Below, in pieces: positions 14,897 through 16,729 of a stretch of 16,729 bases of DNA. A program made the position numbers and the translations under genes. The notes below the pieces were generated by a model that saw only the letters and a list, made by a program, of their open reading frames with translations, ran no database searches and had not been told where the DNA came from. Source of the DNA: Desulfobacterales bacterium (GTDB lineage Bacteria > Desulfobacterota > Desulfobacteria > Desulfobacterales > C00003060); assembly GCA_020347085.1 (NCBI GenBank), contig CP070769.1:1943002-1959730 (forward strand), given 5' to 3'. Within the stretch, counting starts at the first letter, position 1, and each line of letters opens with the position of its first letter.

Positions 14897-16729
14897 TTGA
14901 CGAAAAACGACGATAGGATGGAGATCAGCTACCCGCCTTGTAAGGCGGCCTGCCCTATTCTGACGGATGCGAGACAGTATATTCAGCTGATTGCGGAAAG
15001 AAGGTATGAAGAAGCTTTTGACTCCATAAGGAAGCTAAATCCTTTGCCCGGCGTGTGCGGCCGTATCTGCACGCACCCTTGCGAGGCAGCCTGCAAGCGG
15101 GGTCAGGTGGAGGAACCAATTGCCATTGCAGCGCTGAAACGCTTTGCCTCTGACGGCCCGTGGACGGGCCAGTACAAAGCAGTCTTGCCCGACAAACCTA
15201 CCGGGCACAAGGTTGCGGTGGTTGGATCTGGGCCTGCAGGGCTTTCGGCTGCCCAAGATCTGGTGTTGCTTGGACACCAGGTTACGATTTTTGAGGCCTT
15301 GCCCGTTTTAGGGGGTATGTTGAGGGTCGGTGTGCCTGCCTATCGCCTTCCAAAAAACGTACTGGATAACGAGATCCAGGCCATCGTTGATCTAGGTGTT
15401 GAAGTGAAAACGGGAGTTTGGGTCGGCCAAGACATCAAACTGACTGATCTCCTTGAGGAGGGATACAAAGCCGTCTTTATGGGTATCGGTGCCCACAAAG
15501 ATCGCAAGCTCGATGTTCCGGGTGAAGATGACCTGGCAGGGGTTGTCTCAGCCGTCTTGTTTTTACAGCAGGTGAACCAAGGGAAAAAGCCCGAGCTGGG
15601 GCAGAAGGTGGCTGTTATTGGAGGGGGCAACACAGCGGTTGACTCAGCCCGTTCAGCCCTCCGCCTTGGTGCTGAGGCCGTTCATATTGTGTATCGGAGA
15701 TCCAGAGAGGAGATGCCAGCGGCCGAGGAGGAAATTGAAGAGGCCAGCCATGAGGGCGTTCAGATATCTTATCTGACTTCACCGGTTGAAATCCTCGGCA
15801 AAGACGGAAAGGTTTCGGGCTTAAAGTGTGTCAAGAACGAGTTGGGTGAGCCTGATGCCAGTGGTCGAAGAAGTCCAAGGCCTGTGGAGGGATCTGAATT
15901 TACCCTCGATGCGGATATGGTCATTGCTGCCATTGGCCAAGCGCCTGAGTCATCTTTTCTCGCAGACGAACTGGAACTGGCCGACAGCGGAAATCGAATT
16001 GTTACCAAAGATCCGGATACTTTAGCGACTACCCTTGCTGGTGTCTTTGCTGGCGGCGATGCGGTCACCGGGCCAGCCACAGCCATCCAGGCGATTGCTG
16101 CAGGGAAACAGGCCGCCACTTCTATTGATCTCTATTTGAAGGGAGAATCTCGACCAACCATTGAGTCGGCTAACGCTACTGAAACTGCGCCGCTCCCCTC
16201 GGCTCTCATCGAAAAGATTGGAAAGTTTGCCAGATGCAAAAAGGTCGGTCTTCCGATCGACCAGCGGCTCAAAGGTTTCGACGAGGTGGAATCTGTTCTC
16301 TCCGAGGATGGGGCAATCAAGGAAGCCCTCAGGTGCTTACATTGTTATTTAGGAGCCAAAATCGACGAAGAAAAATGCGTCTCTTGTCTAACTTGTGTGC
16401 GGGTTTGCCCGCTTAACATACCCACGACGAGTAAGATTGGAGAGATTAACATCGATCCGGTCGCCTGTCAGGCGTGCGGGGTGTGCGTCCTTGAATGCCC
16501 GGTCCGAGCTATTGACATCAACCTCGACTCCCGAGGCGAGATTGCCCAACAAATAGAAGAGGCGATCAACAGTTCAAAACAGCCAGGGCCGGCGATTGTC
16601 GGGTTTTTCGACCTGCACGGAAACTTCGCTTCCAAGGATGTGGAAAGCCTCGCACAAGATTATCCCAATATTCTCCCGTTGATGGTTTTTGGATTACGAA
16701 GGATCGACACATACGACATCCTGAAAGCC
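14897..16729 (+). CDS. GltD-like Fe-S flavoprotein with ferredoxin and degenerate MvhD-like domain (partial)
   Basis: The frame is open for 611 codons and runs off the right edge. The N-terminal GltD-type cysteine domain (C15, C19, C54, C58, C62, C66) is followed by an FAD site (GSGPAG, 110-115), a second Rossmann site (GGGNTA), RRSREEMPA and GVFAGGD, paralogous to the neighbour upstream. It then adds RCLHC (C480, C483), a 2[4Fe-4S] ferredoxin (C494/497/500/504 and C524/527/530/534), and from about 565 a segment laid out like MvhD (IVGFFDLHGNFA, then YPNILPLMVFGLRRID). In that segment the visible MvhD cysteine positions are D, G, N and G, so a cluster there is unlikely. TTG 14897 is proposed because the neighbour has the same kind of start; ATG 14918 is the alternative and loses 7 residues. 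It is probably a partner of HdrA and MvhD in one complex. Confidence 0.88.
   Translation, partial: MTKNDDRMEISYPPCKAACPILTDARQYIQLIAERRYEEAFDSIRKLNPLPGVCGRICTHPCEAACKRGQVEEPIAIAALKRFASDGPWTGQYKAVLPDKPTGHKVAVVGSGPAGLSAAQDLVLLGHQVTIFEALPVLGGMLRVGVPAYRLPKNVLDNEIQAIVDLGVEVKTGVWVGQDIKLTDLLEEGYKAVFMGIGAHKDRKLDVPGEDDLAGVVSAVLFLQQVNQGKKPELGQKVAVIGGGNTAVDSARSALRLGAEAVHIVYRRSREEMPAAEEEIEEASHEGVQISYLTSPVEILGKDGKVSGLKCVKNELGEPDASGRRSPRPVEGSEFTLDADMVIAAIGQAPESSFLADELELADSGNRIVTKDPDTLATTLAGVFAGGDAVTGPATAIQAIAAGKQAATSIDLYLKGESRPTIESANATETAPLPSALIEKIGKFARCKKVGLPIDQRLKGFDEVESVLSEDGAIKEALRCLHCYLGAKIDEEKCVSCLTCVRVCPLNIPTTSKIGEINIDPVACQACGVCVLECPVRAIDINLDSRGEIAQQIEEAINSSKQPGPAIVGFFDLHGNFASKDVESLAQDYPNILPLMVFGLRRIDTYDILKA

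Noticed and set aside
1..16729. CRISPR array, tRNA, rRNA, insertion sequence or prophage signals
   Set aside because: No regularly spaced repeats, tRNA-like cloverleaf, rRNA segment, transposase or integrase was seen on either strand.

Overview
The window reads as a chromosome segment of an anaerobic bacterium with a Wood-Ljungdahl (C1/CO) pathway, most likely a Desulfobacterota (deltaproteobacterial) sulfate reducer or a relative. The reasons are a NtrC-type two-component pair, clustered fhs-folD-cooS, large HdrA-type flavoprotein genes, and selenocysteine codons in HdrA and MvhD. Such Sec-containing HdrA and MvhD/FrhD proteins are known from methanococci and selenium-rich deltaproteobacteria. 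The taxonomic call is inference; no rRNA or other marker gene is present.

Layout. Positions 1-1728 hold the end of a sensor histidine kinase and a complete sigma54-activating NtrC-family response regulator. A convergent membrane metallophosphoesterase (1762-2946, minus) and a small unrecognised minus-strand gene (3234-3497) follow, then about 360 bp without a gene. From 3962 everything is on the plus strand: a stand-alone receiver protein, fhs (formate-THF ligase), a 318-bp leader, folD, a 135-bp structured gap, cooS (Ni-Fe CO dehydrogenase), hdrA, mvhD, and two GltD/NfnB-like Fe-S flavoproteins. The second of these runs off the right edge.

How the genes work together. Fhs and FolD carry formate to methylene-THF. 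CooS interconverts CO and CO2 with low-potential electrons. HdrA, MvhD and the two flavoproteins look like a flavin-based electron-bifurcating (or confurcating) module. HdrA splits electrons, MvhD is the usual [2Fe-2S] adaptor, and the GltD-like proteins could replace the hydrogenase as the NAD(P)H-reactive entry point. One of them carries an N-terminal HdrC-like domain; the other has a C-terminal ferredoxin followed by an MvhD-like domain that has lost its cysteines. No HdrB and no hydrogenase gene lie in the window.

Most notable: hdrA and mvhD each contain an in-frame UGA at the family's selenocysteine position, with a plausible bSECIS hairpin just downstream. The one after the mvhD UGA is very clear. 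Both genes and their spacer lie in one reading frame of 1225 codons broken only by three UGA codons, two read as Sec and one as stop. Other points are a eukaryote-like, histidine-substituted Fhs, candidate RNA switches upstream of folD and cooS, and a receiver gene 16 bp upstream of fhs.
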